A DNA stretch of 64,000 nucleotides from Mangrovibacterium lignilyticum (GCF_010882175.1 NZ_WKLH01000001.1:699464-763463), one strand, 5' to 3'. Counted from the stretch's first letter, positions 1-9,544 are shown. Made by a program: numbers and translations. The notes: generated by a model from the sequence alone, not told the origin.

Positions 1-217
1 ACCCATTGGAGAAACCATTATTGCCGGTATTCTGAATAAAACGGACAGTAGGAAAACGTCGTTGAAATTCATCAAGCTTCCCGTCGTTGGAAAAATTATC
101 TATTACAATCGTTTCAAGCTGATAAATATCGGCGTTGATCTTTGACAGAGAATCAAGGCAAGTATTCAAATGCCTCCATCCACGATAATTAACGATTATT
201 ACAGAAACAGTAGTCAC
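1..217 (-). CDS. Glycosyltransferase family 2, N-terminal fragment
   Basis: Leftward gene cut off by the left window edge; only about 72 N-terminal residues are visible. They read VTTVSVIIVNY at the start, then a nucleotide-binding pattern with ETIVIDNFSND and later QNTGNNGFSNG. This is the usual opening of a GT-A fold family 2 glycosyltransferase (beta strand, then the DN/DxD-region aspartates that bind the sugar nucleotide). The start is taken as the GTG at 217 because family members begin just before the VSVIIVNY strand; the frame stays open further upstream, so an earlier TTG is possible. The sugar donor and acceptor cannot be told from this fragment. It probably acts in cell-surface polysaccharide synthesis (inference). 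Confidence 0.8.
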   Translation of the reverse strand, partial: MTTVSVIIVNYRGWRHLNTCLDSLSKINADIYQLETIVIDNFSNDGKLDEFQRRFPTVRFIQNTGNNGFSNG

Positions 218-345
218 AATTGGTCTGATTGTATATTTGAAACAAAAATAGCTTAATGCCGCTAAATTCAAATCACTTTTGACATAAAGAATGCCAATTG
301 CACTTCGGTGTTTTGCCCAATCGGTCTTAACACAATCTTTTTTAT

Positions 346-376
346 TTTGCAACAATCCGACAAAATGGGTAATTTG
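346..376 (+). promoter_or_regulatory. Possible promoter of the two-component operon
   Basis: A TTTG at 346-349 is followed after 20 bases by TAATTTG at 370-376. This resembles the Bacteroidota -33 TTTG / -7 TAnnTTTG promoter but the -7 box is one base short. It lies about 60 bases before the kinase start. Weak match, listed as a candidate only. Confidence 0.3.
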
Positions 377-438
377 CAACAGAGTTTAACTCTCAATCTT
401 CCGAAACAAATCAAAATCAAACGTTTAACAACACATCA

Positions 439-1476
439 ATGTCTGATCGAACCAGATACCGCAAACTAAAAAATACCGGTCACATTCTATTTTGGATGGC
501 CAGCCTCGCCTTTGCAATGCTCTCGTTCGATATTGTATCGGAACACAAGCTGAGCCTTACTCCCGATCTTTTCTTTAAAGCAATTATACTGAACATCGGA
601 TTTGCGCTAGCTGTGTACAGCAATCTATACCTGTTCATTCCCCGCTTACTAAAAAAACACAAGTACATATTCTATGTGTTCTGGCTCGTCCTAACATTAT
701 TTGGTTCAGCCTTGTTGGTTAGTGGAATTCTCTCTTGGGTTGAAAAAAGGGATCTGACCAGGCTACTGCTTTCCGCTAATTTCTTCACATCTGCTGGATA
801 TGTGTTTATCACCTCGTTAGCTAAATTTTTGACCGATTGGATTGAATTGCAAGACATTTCTCTGCGGTATCACAAAGCTGAACGACAGCGGCTGGAAGCC
901 GAACTAAACACCTTGAAAGCACAGATTAATCCTCACTTTCTTTTTAATAGTTTGAATAATATTTACTCGTTGGCACTGGTGAATTCCGAAAAGACGCCAC
1001 AACTTATCCTGAAGCTATCGGATTTGATGCGACATGTGCTCTACGAATCTCGAGAGAACTTTATTTCGCTAAAAAAGGAGATTGGTTTTGTAACAAATTT
1101 CATTGAACTGCAACGAATAAGGTTAAGCGATCAGGTTAAAATTGCATTTACCATTGAAGGAGAGCCTGCCGAACGAAAAATAATGCCACTCGTATTTGAG
1201 CCTTTTCTGGATAATGCATTCAAACACGGACCACGTTCATCAGGCGATGACGCCTATATCCGGATTTTGATTCGAATTCTGGAGAATGAGCTGGATTTTG
1301 AGATTACCAACAGCTTCAATGCTGCGGATATCCGTAAACCTAAAGGAGCACATGGCGTTGGGCTCGAAAACGTTAAACAGCGTCTGGCTATGCTGTACAC
1401 AAAGAACGAGTACAAGCTAGATATTAACGGTCGTGAGAACGACTTTGAGGTGAAACTAAAGATTAAACTGAAATAA
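439..1476 (+). CDS. LytS/YehU-type membrane sensor histidine kinase
   Basis: Predicted inner-membrane sensor kinase of 345 residues. About four hydrophobic segments (near residues 14-32, 43-66, 75-97 and 112-132) are followed by a short coiled coil (140-160) and the His_kinase (PF06580-type) motif LKAQINPHFLFNSLNN, with H166 the likely phosphorylated histidine. The C-terminal HATPase domain shows an N-box (FLDNAFKH) and a glycine-rich GVGLENVKQRL lid. There is no obvious periplasmic sensor domain, so the signal is unknown. The LytTR response regulator starts 14 bases downstream, and the two form an operon. Such pairs control few, often unlinked genes in Bacteroidota (family knowledge). Confidence 0.9.
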   Translation: MSDRTRYRKLKNTGHILFWMASLAFAMLSFDIVSEHKLSLTPDLFFKAIILNIGFALAVYSNLYLFIPRLLKKHKYIFYVFWLVLTLFGSALLVSGILSWVEKRDLTRLLLSANFFTSAGYVFITSLAKFLTDWIELQDISLRYHKAERQRLEAELNTLKAQINPHFLFNSLNNIYSLALVNSEKTPQLILKLSDLMRHVLYESRENFISLKKEIGFVTNFIELQRIRLSDQVKIAFTIEGEPAERKIMPLVFEPFLDNAFKHGPRSSGDDAYIRILIRILENELDFEITNSFNAADIRKPKGAHGVGLENVKQRLAMLYTKNEYKLDINGRENDFEVKLKIKLK

Positions 1477-1490
1477 AAGAAACTCCGAAA

Positions 1491-2210
1491 ATGCAAGTTA
1501 GAGCAATTATTGTAGACGATGAGCCTTTGGCCCGCCAAGTGATCACACAATACGCCAAAGACATTCCAAACCTGGAGATAGTGAGTACTTGTTCCAATGC
1601 TTTAGAGGCTAACAAAACCATTAAAGAAACCAAAGTGGATTTGATGTTTCTCGACGTGAATATGCCTAAATTGTCGGGGCTCGATTTTATTAAGAATCTC
1701 GATCATGCCCCGTTGGTTGTTCTAACAACGGCTTACACCGATTATGCCTTGGAGGGATATGAGCTCAATATTCTGGACTACCTGAAAAAGCCATTCGGCT
1801 TTGACCGCTTTTTTAAAGCCTTTCAGAAGGCTGAAGAGCAACTAAGCCTGCTCCACATGAAGGATGGGGCCAAACAACACCATGAATCGCCTGAATACAT
1901 CTTTATCAAGTCGAATAAAAAAGCATTTCGGGTTGAAATTTCCAGCATCCGGATTATTGAAGGACTGGGAGACTACATTAAAATTCACACAGACAGCCAG
2001 CATTTGGTCACCAACTTATCGATGAAGAAAATGGAAGAGTTACTTCCATCGCGTGATTTCTTCCGGATCCATAAATCATTTATCATCCGAATGGACAGCA
2101 TTCAATCAATCGAAGGAAACCAAGTTGAAATCTGCAAACAAAAATTACCTATCGGAAATAACTACCGCCAAAAGTTTAATGAACGAATTGAAGATCGTTA
2201 TATAAAATGA
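1491..2210 (+). CDS. LytTR-family response regulator
   Basis: 239-residue response regulator. The receiver domain (about 1-120) has the acidic pair D9-D10, the phosphoacceptor D55 in MFLDVNMP, a conserved Thr in VLTTAY and the Lys in YLKKPF. The C-terminal LytTR DNA-binding domain (about 140-239) shows the family's FIKSNKKAFRVE and FFRIHKSFIIRMDSI signatures. It lies 14 bases after the LytS-type kinase and is surely its partner. LytTR proteins bind imperfect direct repeats upstream of target promoters; no such target is evident in this window. A strong hairpin terminator follows directly. Confidence 0.93.
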   Translation: MQVRAIIVDDEPLARQVITQYAKDIPNLEIVSTCSNALEANKTIKETKVDLMFLDVNMPKLSGLDFIKNLDHAPLVVLTTAYTDYALEGYELNILDYLKKPFGFDRFFKAFQKAEEQLSLLHMKDGAKQHHESPEYIFIKSNKKAFRVEISSIRIIEGLGDYIKIHTDSQHLVTNLSMKKMEELLPSRDFFRIHKSFIIRMDSIQSIEGNQVEICKQKLPIGNNYRQKFNERIEDRYIK

Positions 2211-2212
2211 AA

Positions 2213-2236
2213 AAAGCTGACCTTGCGGTCAGCTTT
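2213..2236. terminator. Bidirectional intrinsic terminator
   Basis: Perfect 10-bp stem AAAGCTGACC / GGTCAGCTTT with a TTGC loop, flanked by A-rich sequence on the left and T-rich sequence on the right. It sits between the convergent response regulator and rplQ, so it can end transcripts from both sides, including the long ribosomal-protein transcript. Confidence 0.85.
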
Positions 2237-2261
2237 CTTTATGCAGAAAGGTTTAAAAACC

Positions 2262-2783
2262 TTATTCAGCTTTTGGTTCTTCGTTTTGTGCTTCCTCAGC
2301 AGCAGGTACTTCAGCTTTTGGCTCTTCAACAACCGGAGCAGCAGGAGCTGTTTCAGCTTTTTTGCTACCACCACGACGAGAACGACGTGATTTGGCTTTT
2401 GTTTCTTTTGCTTCAAGCATGTTTTCGTTGAAGTCAACCAATTCGATGATACACATTTCTGCGTCGTCTCCAAAACGGTTTCCTGTCTTCAAAATACGAG
2501 TATACCCACCCGGACGATCAGCTACTTTTTCAGCTACATCACGGAACAATTCAGCTACAGCAGTCTTGCTTTTCAAATAGCTGAACACAATACGACGTGA
2601 ATGAGTCGTGTCATCTTTTGCTTTTGTAATAAGCGGCTCAACATACATCTTCAGTGCTTTCGCTTTCGCTGTAGTCGTGCTAATTCTCTTGTGGAAAATC
2701 AATGAATTAGCCATGTTCGACAACATTGCCTTGCGATGAGCACTTTTTCTTCCCAGATGGTTGAATTTTTTATTGTGTCTCAT
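2262..2783 (-). CDS. rplQ: Large-subunit ribosomal protein bL17
   Basis: 173 residues; the first 120 are a standard bL17 ([21 protein letters not shown] start, [23 protein letters not shown]). bL17 sits near the exit-tunnel side of the 50S subunit. The last roughly 50 residues are a low-complexity tail: a basic [12 protein letters not shown] patch followed by Ala/Glu/Pro repeats, longer than the roughly 120-residue proteobacterial protein and of a type common in Bacteroidota. It is the last gene of the cluster, 6 bases after rpoA, and is followed by a terminator. Confidence 0.97.
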   Translation of the reverse strand: MRHNKKFNHLGRKSAHRKAMLSNMANSLIFHKRISTTTAKAKALKMYVEPLITKAKDDTTHSRRIVFSYLKSKTAVAELFRDVAEKVADRPGGYTRILKTGNRFGDDAEMCIIELVDFNENMLEAKETKAKSRRSRRGGSKKAETAPAAPVVEEPKAEVPAAEEAQNEEPKAE

Positions 2784-2789
2784 TTGTGC

Positions 2790-3782
2790 TTATTCCTTGT
2801 CTAATTTATACTTACTAATATCCATTCCGAAAGTCAGGTTCATAGCGTTGAGCAAGTCATCCAACTCTGTCAATGATTTCTTACCGAAGTTTCTGAATTT
2901 AAGCAAGTCGTTACGATTGTAAGTAACCAACTCACCCAAAGTCTCAACATCAGCAGCTTTCAAACAGTTCAGTGCACGAACCGAAAGATCCATATCAACC
3001 AATTTTGTTTTCAGAAGTTGACGCATATGCAATACTTCTTCGTCAAACTCTTCATTGGCAAATTTCTCATCTGAATCCAAGGTAATTTTTTCGTCAGAGA
3101 ACAGCATGAAATGGTAAATCAGGATTTTTGCAGCTTCTTTCAGTGCATCTTTAGGATGAATTGAACCATCAGTTTTGATATCCAAAATCAACTTTTCATA
3201 GTCGGTTTTTTGCTCAACACGATAGTTCTCAACAGCATACTTCACATTCCGAATGGGTGTGAAGATCGAGTCAATCGGAATTAAACCAAACTCAGCATCT
3301 ACCGGCTTGTTTTCAGCGCTGGGAACGTAACCACGACCTTTATTGATGGTAATTTCCATTTGCACTTTAACATCAGCTTCCATGCGGCAAATAACCAATT
3401 CTGGGTTTAATACCCGGAAACCGGTCATAAACTTGTTGATGTCGCCGGCAGTAAATGATTCCTGTCCGGTAATAGTGATAGAAACTTTTTCACTGTCCAG
3501 ATCTTCGACTTCTTTTTTAAAACGAATTTGTTTCAGGTTAAGGATGATTTCAGTAACATCTTCCATCACGCCTTTAATGGTAGCAAATTCGTGGTCTACG
3601 CCTTCAATCTTAACTGTAGTGATTGCGTAGCCCTCCAAAGATGATAACAGGATTCTGCGTAGGGCATTGCCAATTGTAATACCATAACCAGGTTCCAATG
3701 GGCGAAATTCGAATTTACCGAACCGCTCATCAGATTCTACCATTATTACTTTGTCAGGTTTTTGGAACGCTAATATTGCCAT
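2790..3782 (-). CDS. rpoA: RNA polymerase alpha subunit
   Basis: 330 residues. The N-terminal assembly domain (about 1-235) carries [23 protein letters not shown]-like sequence that docks beta and beta-prime; a linker leads to the C-terminal helix-hairpin-helix domain (about 255-320: [31 protein letters not shown]) that contacts UP elements and activators. It lies in the alpha operon between rpsD (20 bases upstream) and rplQ (6 bases downstream), the usual bacterial arrangement that ties polymerase assembly to ribosome synthesis. Confidence 0.98.
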   Translation of the reverse strand: MAILAFQKPDKVIMVESDERFGKFEFRPLEPGYGITIGNALRRILLSSLEGYAITTVKIEGVDHEFATIKGVMEDVTEIILNLKQIRFKKEVEDLDSEKVSITITGQESFTAGDINKFMTGFRVLNPELVICRMEADVKVQMEITINKGRGYVPSAENKPVDAEFGLIPIDSIFTPIRNVKYAVENYRVEQKTDYEKLILDIKTDGSIHPKDALKEAAKILIYHFMLFSDEKITLDSDEKFANEEFDEEVLHMRQLLKTKLVDMDLSVRALNCLKAADVETLGELVTYNRNDLLKFRNFGKKSLTELDDLLNAMNLTFGMDISKYKLDKE

Positions 3783-3802
3783 AATAATACTGAGTAATTT
3801 TA

Positions 3803-4411
3803 TTATTTAGAATACAACTCGACGATTAGTTGTTCTTTGATGTTTTCAGGAATTTCTTCCCTTTCAGGACGATTGATAAATTTACCAGTCATCGCTGCGC
3901 CATCCCATTCCAACCAAGCATGTTTGCTGTAACGGTGAGTAGTCAATGAATCGCTAATAATCTCCAATGATTTAGATTTTTCGCGAACACTAACGATATC
4001 ACCCGGACGCAATTGGTATGAAGGAATGTTTACAATTTCGCCGTTAATAGTAATGTGCTTGTGAGAAACTAACTGACGAGCAGCAGCTCTCGAACGAGCC
4101 AAACCTAAACGGAAAACAACATTATCTAAACGAGATTCCAACAGTTGCAACAACACCTCACCTGTAATACCTTTAGAAGCCGAAGCTTTGTGGAACATGC
4201 GAGCAAATTGTTTTTCCAATACACCGTAAGTGTATTTTGCTTTCTGTTTTTCCTTTAACTGCAGGCCGTATTCTGATTTTTTACGACGACGGCTTGCTAA
4301 CCCATGGAAACCGGGAGGATAATTTTTCTTTTCAAGTACTTTATCAGGGCCGAAAATTGGTTCACCAAATTTCCGCGCGATTTTTGATTTTGGTCCTCTA
4401 TATCTTGCCAT
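3803..4411 (-). CDS. rpsD: Small-subunit ribosomal protein uS4
   Basis: 202 residues, with [18 protein letters not shown] at the start and an S4 RNA-binding domain (about 92-155: [33 protein letters not shown]). uS4 nucleates 16S rRNA folding and forms part of the mRNA entry channel. The N-terminal Cys cluster of zinc-binding S4 is absent, so this is the zinc-free form. In many bacteria uS4 represses the alpha operon; no matching leader pseudoknot was recognised here. It lies 18 bases after rpsK. Confidence 0.98.
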   Translation of the reverse strand: MARYRGPKSKIARKFGEPIFGPDKVLEKKNYPPGFHGLASRRRKKSEYGLQLKEKQKAKYTYGVLEKQFARMFHKASASKGITGEVLLQLLESRLDNVVFRLGLARSRAAARQLVSHKHITINGEIVNIPSYQLRPGDIVSVREKSKSLEIISDSLTTHRYSKHAWLEWDGAAMTGKFINRPEREEIPENIKEQLIVELYSK

Positions 4412-4429
4412 TATTCTACCAAATTAAGA

Positions 4430-4819
4430 TTAAACACGTCTTCTTTTAGCTGGGCGACATCCGTTGTGTGGCAACGGAGTAACGTCAACGATTTCGTTAA
4501 CCTGGATACCCACACTGTTAATAGCACGAATAGCTGATTCGCGTCCGTTTCCGGGTCCTTTAACAAAGACTTTTACTTTTCTGAGTCCTAAGTCGTATGC
4601 AGTTTTTGCACACTCTTCGGCAGCTACTTGTGCCGCATAAGGCGTATTTTTCTTTGAACCTCTAAAACCTTTTTTACCAGCCGATGACCAAGAGATAACT
4701 TCTCCGTTATTATTAGTCAATGAAATGATAATATTATTGAAAGAGGAATGAATGTGCGCCTGGCCGGTAGCTTCGATATTAACGACTCTCTTTTTAGTAC
4801 TTCCAGATTTTTTTGCCAT
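4430..4819 (-). CDS. rpsK: Small-subunit ribosomal protein uS11
   Basis: 129 residues with the uS11 core ([35 protein letters not shown]) and the conserved C-terminal [18 protein letters not shown]-type tail. It binds the 30S platform near the E site, together with bS21 and uS7. It is placed between rpsM (14 bases) and rpsD (18 bases) as in most bacteria. Length and sequence are typical. Confidence 0.98.
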   Translation of the reverse strand: MAKKSGSTKKRVVNIEATGQAHIHSSFNNIIISLTNNNGEVISWSSAGKKGFRGSKKNTPYAAQVAAEECAKTAYDLGLRKVKVFVKGPGNGRESAIRAINSVGIQVNEIVDVTPLPHNGCRPAKRRRV

Positions 4820-4833
4820 AACTTACCTATCGA

Positions 4834-5211
4834 TTATTTAGTGGCTTTTTTCTTATTAGCTACAGTTTTCTTCTTACCCTTACGTGTGCGAGCATTATTT
4901 TTAGTGCCCTGTCCACGTACTGGAAGGCCAATACGATGACGGATTCCACGGTAGCAACCGATGTCCATCAGACGTTTAATGTTCAACTGGTTTTCAGAGC
5001 GAAGTTCACCCTCTACTTTGAAACTTTCGCTGATTACTTTACGAATGGCAGCAAACTGGTCATCATTCCAGTCTTTTACCTGCATATTTAAATCAACGCC
5101 AGCTTGTTCGAGGATATAGCGAGACCGGCTACGGCCAATGCCGAAAACGTAAGTCAATGCTATTTCACCTCTTTTATTATCAGGAATATCAACTCCAACA
5201 ATACGAGCCAT
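4834..5211 (-). CDS. rpsM: Small-subunit ribosomal protein uS13
   Basis: 125 residues, starting [21 protein letters not shown], with the helix-two-turns-helix motif ([17 protein letters not shown]) and the basic [14 protein letters not shown] region that reaches the P-site tRNA. uS13 forms the 30S head bridge to the 50S subunit. The lysine-rich tail is slightly longer than in E. coli. It begins 27 bases after the end of rpmJ. Confidence 0.98.
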   Translation of the reverse strand: MARIVGVDIPDNKRGEIALTYVFGIGRSRSRYILEQAGVDLNMQVKDWNDDQFAAIRKVISESFKVEGELRSENQLNIKRLMDIGCYRGIRHRIGLPVRGQGTKNNARTRKGKKKTVANKKKATK

Positions 5212-5238
5212 AAAACAAATTTTTACAAAGTTAATTAA

Positions 5239-5355
5239 TTATCCTTGACGCTGTTTGAACTTAGGATTCTTTTTGTTGATCACGTACAAACGGCCTTTTC
5301 TGCGTACAATTTTACAGTCGGCACTGCGTTTTTTAATGGATACTCTTACTTTCAT
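5239..5355 (-). CDS. rpmJ: Large-subunit ribosomal protein bL36, zinc-free form
   Basis: 38 residues, starting [19 protein letters not shown] and ending in NPKFKQRQG. bL36 binds domain V/VI of 23S rRNA. Only one cysteine (C14) remains of the usual three-Cys/one-His zinc site and the His is replaced by Phe, so it should not bind zinc. It lies 10 bases after infA and before rpsM. It is too short for default gene-finding cut-offs but unmistakable by sequence and position. Confidence 0.96.
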   Translation of the reverse strand: MKVRVSIKKRSADCKIVRRKGRLYVINKKNPKFKQRQG

Positions 5356-5365
5356 GATTCCTTAT

Positions 5366-5587
5366 TTAATTTTTATATCTAAAAGTAATTCGCCCTTTAG
5401 TCAGATCATAAGGTGACATTTCTACTTTCACCTTATCTCCAGGAAGAATTTTGATATAATGCATCCGCATTTTACCAGAGATATGCGCTGTTATCACGTG
5501 TCCGTTTTCGAGCTCAACTCTAAACATGGCATTTGATAATGCTTCAATGATTGTTCCGTCTTGTTCTATCGAGGCTTGTTTTGCCAT
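5366..5587 (-). CDS. infA: Translation initiation factor IF-1
   Basis: 73 residues forming a single OB fold ([60 protein letters not shown]). IF-1 occupies the 30S A site during initiation and helps IF-2 and IF-3. In many relatives map lies between secY and infA; here it is missing, leaving an 83-base gap with a strong hairpin. rpmJ follows after 10 bases. Confidence 0.97.
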   Translation of the reverse strand: MAKQASIEQDGTIIEALSNAMFRVELENGHVITAHISGKMRMHYIKILPGDKVKVEMSPYDLTKGRITFRYKN

Positions 5588-5611
5588 ACTATACTTATCT
5601 TTTTATTTTAT

Positions 5612-5637
5612 AACCGGTATAGTTTCCTATACCGGTT
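5612..5637. other. Strong hairpin between secY and infA
   Basis: Perfect 11-bp inverted repeat AACCGGTATAG / CTATACCGGTT with a 4-base loop, in the only sizeable gap (83 bases) of the spc region. On the leftward transcript it is followed by ATAAAATAAAAAG, which has few U residues, so a full terminator is unlikely. It may be an attenuator, an RNase processing site or an mRNA stabiliser that sets infA/alpha-operon expression apart from secY. Function unproven. Confidence 0.6.
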
Positions 5638-5670
5638 GATCTATTTTTTACAAAAAAGATGTTAAGACTA

Positions 5671-7014
5671 TTAATACATTGCCGCACCACCTCCTGCACG
5701 ACCTTTAATCCGACCTGATTTCATCAGACCATCATAATGGCGCATCAAAAGATGACTTTCAATTTGCTGTAATGTATCGAGCACAACACCTACCAAAATT
5801 AACAATGATGTACCGCCATAGAAGTAGGCGAACTGAGTGTTAATTCCGGCCATCATTGCAAATGCAGGCAAGATGGTTACGATGCCCAGGAAAATAGATC
5901 CGGGTAAAGTAATGCGAGACATAACGGTATCGAGGAACTCGACTGTCTTTTTTCCGGGCTTAACACCTGGAATAAATCCACCGTTTTTCTTCATGTCTTC
6001 AGCCATCTGAACAGGATTTACTGTAATGGCGGTGTAAAAATACGTAAACAATACAACCAATGCAAACTGCGAGAAGTTATACCAGAATCCAGTGTGGTTA
6101 GACATTGCAGAAGCAAATCCACTCATACTATCAGAGCTGGTAAAACCGGCAAGGCTAATTGGAACAAACATGATGGCTTGGGCAAAGATTATCGGCATTA
6201 CCCCAGCAGCATTCACTTTTAACGGTATGTACTGACGTACGCCCCCGTATTGCTTATTTCCAACAATTCGTTTAGCATACTGAACTGGGATACGACGGGT
6301 ACCTTGTACCAGTAGTATACTTCCCATGAATATGACGAATAAGAAAACAAACTCAACCAGGAACATGACCATACCACCACCTTGCTGTTCGATGCGTGAA
6401 ATAAATTCTGCAAATACAGCAAATGGCAGACGGGCAATAATACCGATCATGATAATTAATGAAATACCGTTACCTATTCCTTTATCGGTGATGCGCTCAC
6501 CCAACCACATAATAAACATAGACCCGGCAGTTAAAATAATAGTCGATGTTACTTTGAACATCCAGCCGCTAACTGCAAAGGCTTCTGCTGGTAATTGAAA
6601 TGTTAAGTTGGCTAAATACGCAGGTGCCTGGAATAAAAGAATCAACACGGTCAGATAACGGGTTATCTGGTTGATTTTTCTTCTTCCTGATTCCCCTTCT
6701 TTTTGTAATCGTTGAAAGTAAGGGACGGCTATTCCCAATAACTGGATTACAATTGAAGCAGAAATGTAAGGCATGATCCCTAAAGCGAAAACGGACGCAT
6801 TTGAAAAAGCACCTCCCGAGAACATATCCAATAACCCCAGCAACCCATCTGAAGTCTGTTGTTTCAATTGACCCAGTTGTGCAGGGTCGATTCCCGGTAA
6901 TGCTACATACGATCCTAATCGATAAATTAAAAGAAGAAATAAGCTTAATCCCAAACGGGCTCTCAGGTCTTCGATTTTATAGATATTCTTTAGGGTTTCG
7001 ATAAATTTTTTCAT
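5671..7014 (-). CDS. secY: Protein translocase subunit SecY
   Basis: 447 residues with about ten membrane helices. It is the channel of the Sec translocon, which exports and inserts proteins with SecE, SecG and SecA. The family signatures GLLGLLDMFSGGAFSNASVFALGI (plug and TM2 region) and the cytoplasmic loops with GTRRIPVQYAKR are present. It lies 5 bases after rplO, so the two are translationally close. The next gene is infA; the expected map gene is absent. Confidence 0.98.
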   Translation of the reverse strand: MKKFIETLKNIYKIEDLRARLGLSLFLLLIYRLGSYVALPGIDPAQLGQLKQQTSDGLLGLLDMFSGGAFSNASVFALGIMPYISASIVIQLLGIAVPYFQRLQKEGESGRRKINQITRYLTVLILLFQAPAYLANLTFQLPAEAFAVSGWMFKVTSTIILTAGSMFIMWLGERITDKGIGNGISLIIMIGIIARLPFAVFAEFISRIEQQGGGMVMFLVEFVFLFVIFMGSILLVQGTRRIPVQYAKRIVGNKQYGGVRQYIPLKVNAAGVMPIIFAQAIMFVPISLAGFTSSDSMSGFASAMSNHTGFWYNFSQFALVVLFTYFYTAITVNPVQMAEDMKKNGGFIPGVKPGKKTVEFLDTVMSRITLPGSIFLGIVTILPAFAMMAGINTQFAYFYGGTSLLILVGVVLDTLQQIESHLLMRHYDGLMKSGRIKGRAGGGAAMY

Positions 7015-7019
7015 TCGGT

Positions 7020-7466
7020 TTAGAGTATTTCAGTGGTTCCTTCTAATTTTTCGATGGCTTCTTTTGCGCTTTTAGAAAACGCATGAGCTTTAACTTCCAA
7101 TTTTACAGTTAAAGTTCCATTTCCCAAAATTTTAACACGGTCATTTTTTGAAGCCAGACCTGCATCAACCAACGATTGCACATCAATAGCTGAAAGCGAT
7201 TTGCTTTCAGCCAATGTTTGCAATGTTTCGAGATTGATGGCTTTATATTCTACCCTGTTAACATTTTTGAATCCGAATTTAGGTACTACGCGTTGCAAAG
7301 GCATTTGACCACCTTCGAAACCACGAGTACGGCTATAGCCAGAGCGTGACTGAGCTCCTTTATGACCTCTGGTAGATGTACCACCACGTCCGGAACCTTG
7401 ACCACGACCAATACGCTTCACCTTTTTAACGGATCCTGCTGCAGGTTTAAGATTATTTAATTCCAT
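7020..7466 (-). CDS. rplO: Large-subunit ribosomal protein uL15
   Basis: 148 residues. The glycine/arginine-rich N-terminal half (KRIGRGQGSGRGGTSTRGHKGAQSRSG) threads through 23S rRNA, and the C-terminal half is a compact domain. It is a late assembly protein of the 50S subunit. It starts 20 bases after rpmD and ends 5 bases before secY. Length and composition are typical. Confidence 0.98.
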   Translation of the reverse strand: MELNNLKPAAGSVKKVKRIGRGQGSGRGGTSTRGHKGAQSRSGYSRTRGFEGGQMPLQRVVPKFGFKNVNRVEYKAINLETLQTLAESKSLSAIDVQSLVDAGLASKNDRVKILGNGTLTVKLEVKAHAFSKSAKEAIEKLEGTTEIL

Positions 7467-7486
7467 AATTGCAATCTTAAAATATT

Positions 7487-7666
7487 TTAAATTTCTTCGA
7501 CTTTCAATAAGTGTTTCACTTTGTTTACCATACCCATGATAGCTGGTGAAGCTTCATGTTCAACAGAGTGATTCATCTTTTTAATACCTAGAGCTTCTAC
7601 TGTCGCTTTTTGGCTCTTTTCGGAACCAATGATGCTCTTCACTAAAGTAACTTTAATTTTAGCCAT
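7487..7666 (-). CDS. rpmD: Large-subunit ribosomal protein uL30
   Basis: 59 residues, starting [20 protein letters not shown], followed by the family's [21 protein letters not shown] pattern and a C-terminal [10 protein letters not shown] strand. It is a small ferredoxin-like 50S protein. It lies 5 bases after rpsE and 20 bases before rplO, its normal place. The ATG at 7666 gives a standard length. Confidence 0.96.
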   Translation of the reverse strand: MAKIKVTLVKSIIGSEKSQKATVEALGIKKMNHSVEHEASPAIMGMVNKVKHLLKVEEI

Positions 7667-7671
7667 AGTTC

Positions 7672-8187
7672 CTATCCTTTAAATACTTTTTCTAATGATA
7701 CACCTCTGTGTTGAGCTACAGTATAAGCATCGCGCATTTCGAGCAATGCATTGAACGTAGCTTTTACCAAGTTGTGTGGGTTAGACGATCCTTTAGATTT
7801 CGCCAGGATGTCGTGTACACCAACACTCTCCAGTACAGCACGCATCGCACCACCGGCTTTTACTCCGGTACCGTGAGAAGCGGGTTTCAGGAACACATTA
7901 GCCCCACCAAATTTTGCAATTTGCTCGTGAGGGATTGTACCTTTATTAATAGGAATTTTCACCAAATTCTTCTTAGCAGCGTCAACACCTTTTGCGATAG
8001 CTGAAGTGACTTCACTTGCTTTACCAAGTCCCCAGCCTACAATGCCGTCTTCGTTACCAACAACTACAATTGCTGAAAAGCTGAATGTACGCCCCCCTTT
8101 GGTTACTTTTGTAACACGGTTAATAGCAACTAACCGGTCTTTCAATTCTATGTCTGTCGTTTTGACTTTCTTGATATTTCCTGACAT
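7672..8187 (-). CDS. rpsE: Small-subunit ribosomal protein uS5
   Basis: 171 residues. The N-terminal double-stranded-RNA-binding-like domain ([31 protein letters not shown]) is followed by the C-terminal domain with [19 protein letters not shown]. uS5 lies at the mRNA entry site and affects decoding accuracy. It starts 5 bases after rplR and precedes rpmD by 5 bases. Nothing unusual is seen. Confidence 0.98.
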   Translation of the reverse strand: MSGNIKKVKTTDIELKDRLVAINRVTKVTKGGRTFSFSAIVVVGNEDGIVGWGLGKASEVTSAIAKGVDAAKKNLVKIPINKGTIPHEQIAKFGGANVFLKPASHGTGVKAGGAMRAVLESVGVHDILAKSKGSSNPHNLVKATFNALLEMRDAYTVAQHRGVSLEKVFKG

Positions 8188-8192
8188 AATTC

Positions 8193-8549
8193 TTAAAATT
8201 TAAGGCCACCTTCGCGGGCAGCATCAGCTAATTGTTTAACTCTTCCGTGATACAAGTAACCATTACGGTCGAATACTACATTAGAAACTCCGGCAGCAGC
8301 AGCTTTTTCAGCTAAAGCTTTACCTACTAAGGCAGCTTTTTCAGTTTTATTGCCTGCAACAGCGATAATTTCTTTGTCCAATGAAGAGACTGCTAACAAA
8401 GTTGTGCCTTGAAGGTCGTTTACCAATTGGGCATAAATTTGTTTGTTGCTGCGAAAGACATTCAAACGAGGTCTTTCGGCAGTTCCGGAAACGATTTTCC
8501 GGATTCTCTTTTTTATTCTAAATCTTCTTTGTTGTTTCGTTAAAGCCAT
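8193..8549 (-). CDS. rplR: Large-subunit ribosomal protein uL18
   Basis: 118 residues with the 5S-rRNA-binding fold: basic N-terminus ([18 protein letters not shown]), [17 protein letters not shown] and the C-terminal [26 protein letters not shown]. It carries 5S rRNA into the 50S subunit with uL5. It sits 14 bases after rplF and 5 bases before rpsE. It is of typical length. Confidence 0.98.
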   Translation of the reverse strand: MALTKQQRRFRIKKRIRKIVSGTAERPRLNVFRSNKQIYAQLVNDLQGTTLLAVSSLDKEIIAVAGNKTEKAALVGKALAEKAAAAGVSNVVFDRNGYLYHGRVKQLADAAREGGLKF

Positions 8550-8563
8550 GGTTTCAAATTTTA

Positions 8564-9121
8564 CTATTTAGCACCTGCAGATTTACCGGCTTTGCGACGC
8601 AATACTTCGCCAACGAATTTCACACCTTTACCTTTGTATGGTTCAGGAGCTCTCAGTGAGCGAATTTTAGCGGCTACCTGGCCAATAAGCTGTTTGTCAC
8701 AGCTCTTCAGAGTAACAGTTGGGTTGCTACGCTTATCGGTAACAGCTTCAACTTTAACTTCTGCCGGAAGTTCCAAATAAGTGTGGTGAGAATACCCCAG
8801 TACCAAGTCCAACAATTGACCTTGGTTTTCAGCACGGTACCCCACACCAACTAATTCTAATTTAATTTCGTAACCTGCAGAAACACCTACAACCATGTTG
8901 TTGATCAACGAACGGTACAAACCATGCAATGCACGGTGACGTTTTTGTTCTGTTGGGCGTTTAACCAATACCTGGCTTCCTTCTACGGCTACTTCAATCT
9001 CAGGGTCAACCTGTTGCGAAAGCTCGCCCAGTTTACCTTTAACAGTTACTACATTTTCTGGAGTTACGTTAATGGTTACGCCGGCTGGAACTTCGATTGG
9101 TAATTTACCTATCCTTGACAT
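8564..9121 (-). CDS. rplF: Large-subunit ribosomal protein uL6
   Basis: 185 residues with two related alpha/beta domains; the conserved C-terminal RNA-binding segment [22 protein letters not shown] is present. uL6 lies near the factor-binding base of the stalk and the sarcin-ricin loop. It starts 15 bases after rpsH behind a clear AGGAGG-like sequence (9124-9129 on the complement), unusually strong for this lineage. rplR follows after 14 bases. Confidence 0.98.
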   Translation of the reverse strand: MSRIGKLPIEVPAGVTINVTPENVVTVKGKLGELSQQVDPEIEVAVEGSQVLVKRPTEQKRHRALHGLYRSLINNMVVGVSAGYEIKLELVGVGYRAENQGQLLDLVLGYSHHTYLELPAEVKVEAVTDKRSNPTVTLKSCDKQLIGQVAAKIRSLRAPEPYKGKGVKFVGEVLRRKAGKSAGAK

Positions 9122-9136
9122 TGTCTTTCCTCCTTA

Positions 9137-9544
9137 TTAATAAACGTAACATAAAACTTCTCCACCTACGCCTTGGCTCTGAGCTTCTTTGTCAGTCATT
9201 ACACCTTTAGAAGTAGATAGAATTGCAATTCCCAAGCCGTTTAATACACGAGGAATGTTCTCGCTGTCGCAGTACTGTCTCAAACCAGGCTTACTTACCC
9301 TTTTGATTGACTTGATGGCCGGAGTTTTTGTTTCAGGGTGATATTTCAAGGCAATTTTGATGTTACCTTGGTAGTTCACTCCATCTTCAAATTTGAAATT
9401 CAGGATATAACCTTTTTCCTTCAGGATTTTAGTCATTTCCTTTTTTATGTTTGAAGCAGGAATATCCACCACGCGGTGTTTCGCTTTTTGGGCGTTACGG
9501 ATGCGGGTTAGAAAATCTGCTATTGGGTCTGTAATTTTGCTCAT
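9137..9544 (-). CDS. rpsH: Small-subunit ribosomal protein uS8
   Basis: 135 residues from the ATG at 9544, starting [23 protein letters not shown]. An in-frame ATG at 9568 would add eight residues not found in the family and overlap rpsN, so the internal start is preferred. The C-terminal [26 protein letters not shown] signature is present. uS8 binds helix 21 of 16S rRNA and in E. coli represses the spc operon; no regulatory site was identified here. Confidence 0.96.
   Translation of the reverse strand: MSKITDPIADFLTRIRNAQKAKHRVVDIPASNIKKEMTKILKEKGYILNFKFEDGVNYQGNIKIALKYHPETKTPAIKSIKRVSKPGLRQYCDSENIPRVLNGLGIAILSTSKGVMTDKEAQSQGVGGEVLCYVY

Noticed and set aside
2198-2473. Short frames overlapping rplQ and the terminator
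   Set aside because: Low-complexity Leu/Lys-rich translations created by the bL17 tail read in other frames.
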